From Riptortus pedestris (lineage: Eukaryota > Arthropoda > Insecta > Hemiptera > Alydidae): a DNA stretch of 64,000 nt. This document shows, one piece after another, positions 63,930 to 64,000 of this stretch (positions are counted from its first letter, which is position 1; each line of letters starts with the position of its first letter). The position numbers and the translations under genes are program-made. The stretch is from contig CM032233.1 of NCBI GenBank assembly GCA_019009955.1, positions 123,956,001-124,020,000 on the forward strand, given 5' to 3'. Below the pieces are notes generated by a model, which saw only the letters and a program-made list of their open reading frames with translations, did no database searches and was not told the DNA's origin.

Positions 63930-64000
63930 TAAGGGACATGGCGTTGCTCGGGAAATCATTATTGGCTGAATAATTATTGTATTTTTTCAGGCAAGGCTTT
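63930..64000 (+). mobile_element. Family R fragment at window edge
   Basis: GGCGTTGCTCGGGAAATCAT, TTGGCTGA, and CAGGCAAGGCTTT resemble the family R start at 27945-28010. The copy continues beyond the window and is diverged. Confidence 0.55.

Overview
The window is eukaryotic, AT-rich, non-coding DNA built almost entirely of mobile elements, their relics and tandem repeats. I found no host gene, rRNA, functional tRNA or CRISPR array that I could support, and nothing bacterial. The decayed retrotransposon reading frames, two tRNA-derived SINE families, a mariner-type transposase relic and the long (TA)n arrays suggest an arthropod genome. An insect, possibly a hemipteran, is my guess and is weakly supported. 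Family labels below (A, C, D, F, R, M1, M2, S1, S2) are mine.

The dominant component is family A, with more than 40 copies and fragments on both strands from end to end. A full copy is about 570-880 bp. It has a 5' cap holding the hairpin ACGCAG-GGG-CTGCGT and the motif GCAGATTTCCC, then a variable 5' module, a conserved core of about 250 bp, a (TA)n microsatellite at a fixed place, and a 3' cap of about 140 bp. The 3' cap ends in the 20-bp palindrome GATTTCCCTTAAGGGAAATC followed by TGCTAA. No copy encodes a protein and no target-site duplication is obvious. This matches the published description of HINE/DINE-1-like non-autonomous Helentrons. It is the best candidate here for an undescribed system. 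Its strand is given with the palindromic end as 3'.

Other families sit in or beside family A, often at its (TA)n tract: R (RTE-like retroposon tail), M1 and M2 (MITEs), C (foldback or Penelope-LTR-like) and D (a transposon with TACAGGGTGTCCC ends and a Tc1/mariner-type transposase relic). Nested insertions with readable target-site duplications occur at 29.4 kb and at 49.5-50.7 kb.

Layout: 0-2.5 kb, family A ends, a 78-bp minisatellite and family C. 3.5-5.4 kb, SINE S1 and a broken RT/RNase H LINE. 5.8-10.2 kb, family A, a 2.9-kb palindrome and a smaller foldback element. 10.2-13 kb, mostly unassigned with an RTE-type relic. 13-24.2 kb, dense family A with M1, D, S1 and an RT relic. 24-29 kb, unassigned DNA, family C hairpin, S2 and R. 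31.6-32.5 kb, a 66-bp minisatellite. 33.2-34.5 kb, intact-length D. 34.5-43.4 kb, family A, S1, a LINE tail and R nested in A. 43.5-45.8 kb, two successive 3' ends of a LINE with a restriction-like endonuclease domain, then repeat F. 46-51.8 kb, RTE relic, M2 and A with nested LINE and SINE. 52.6-56.0 kb, a 29-bp minisatellite of about 115 copies. 56-64 kb, more A, S2, C and R.

All longer open frames in the window lie in tandem repeats whose unit length keeps frames open, or in microsatellites. They are not annotated as genes.
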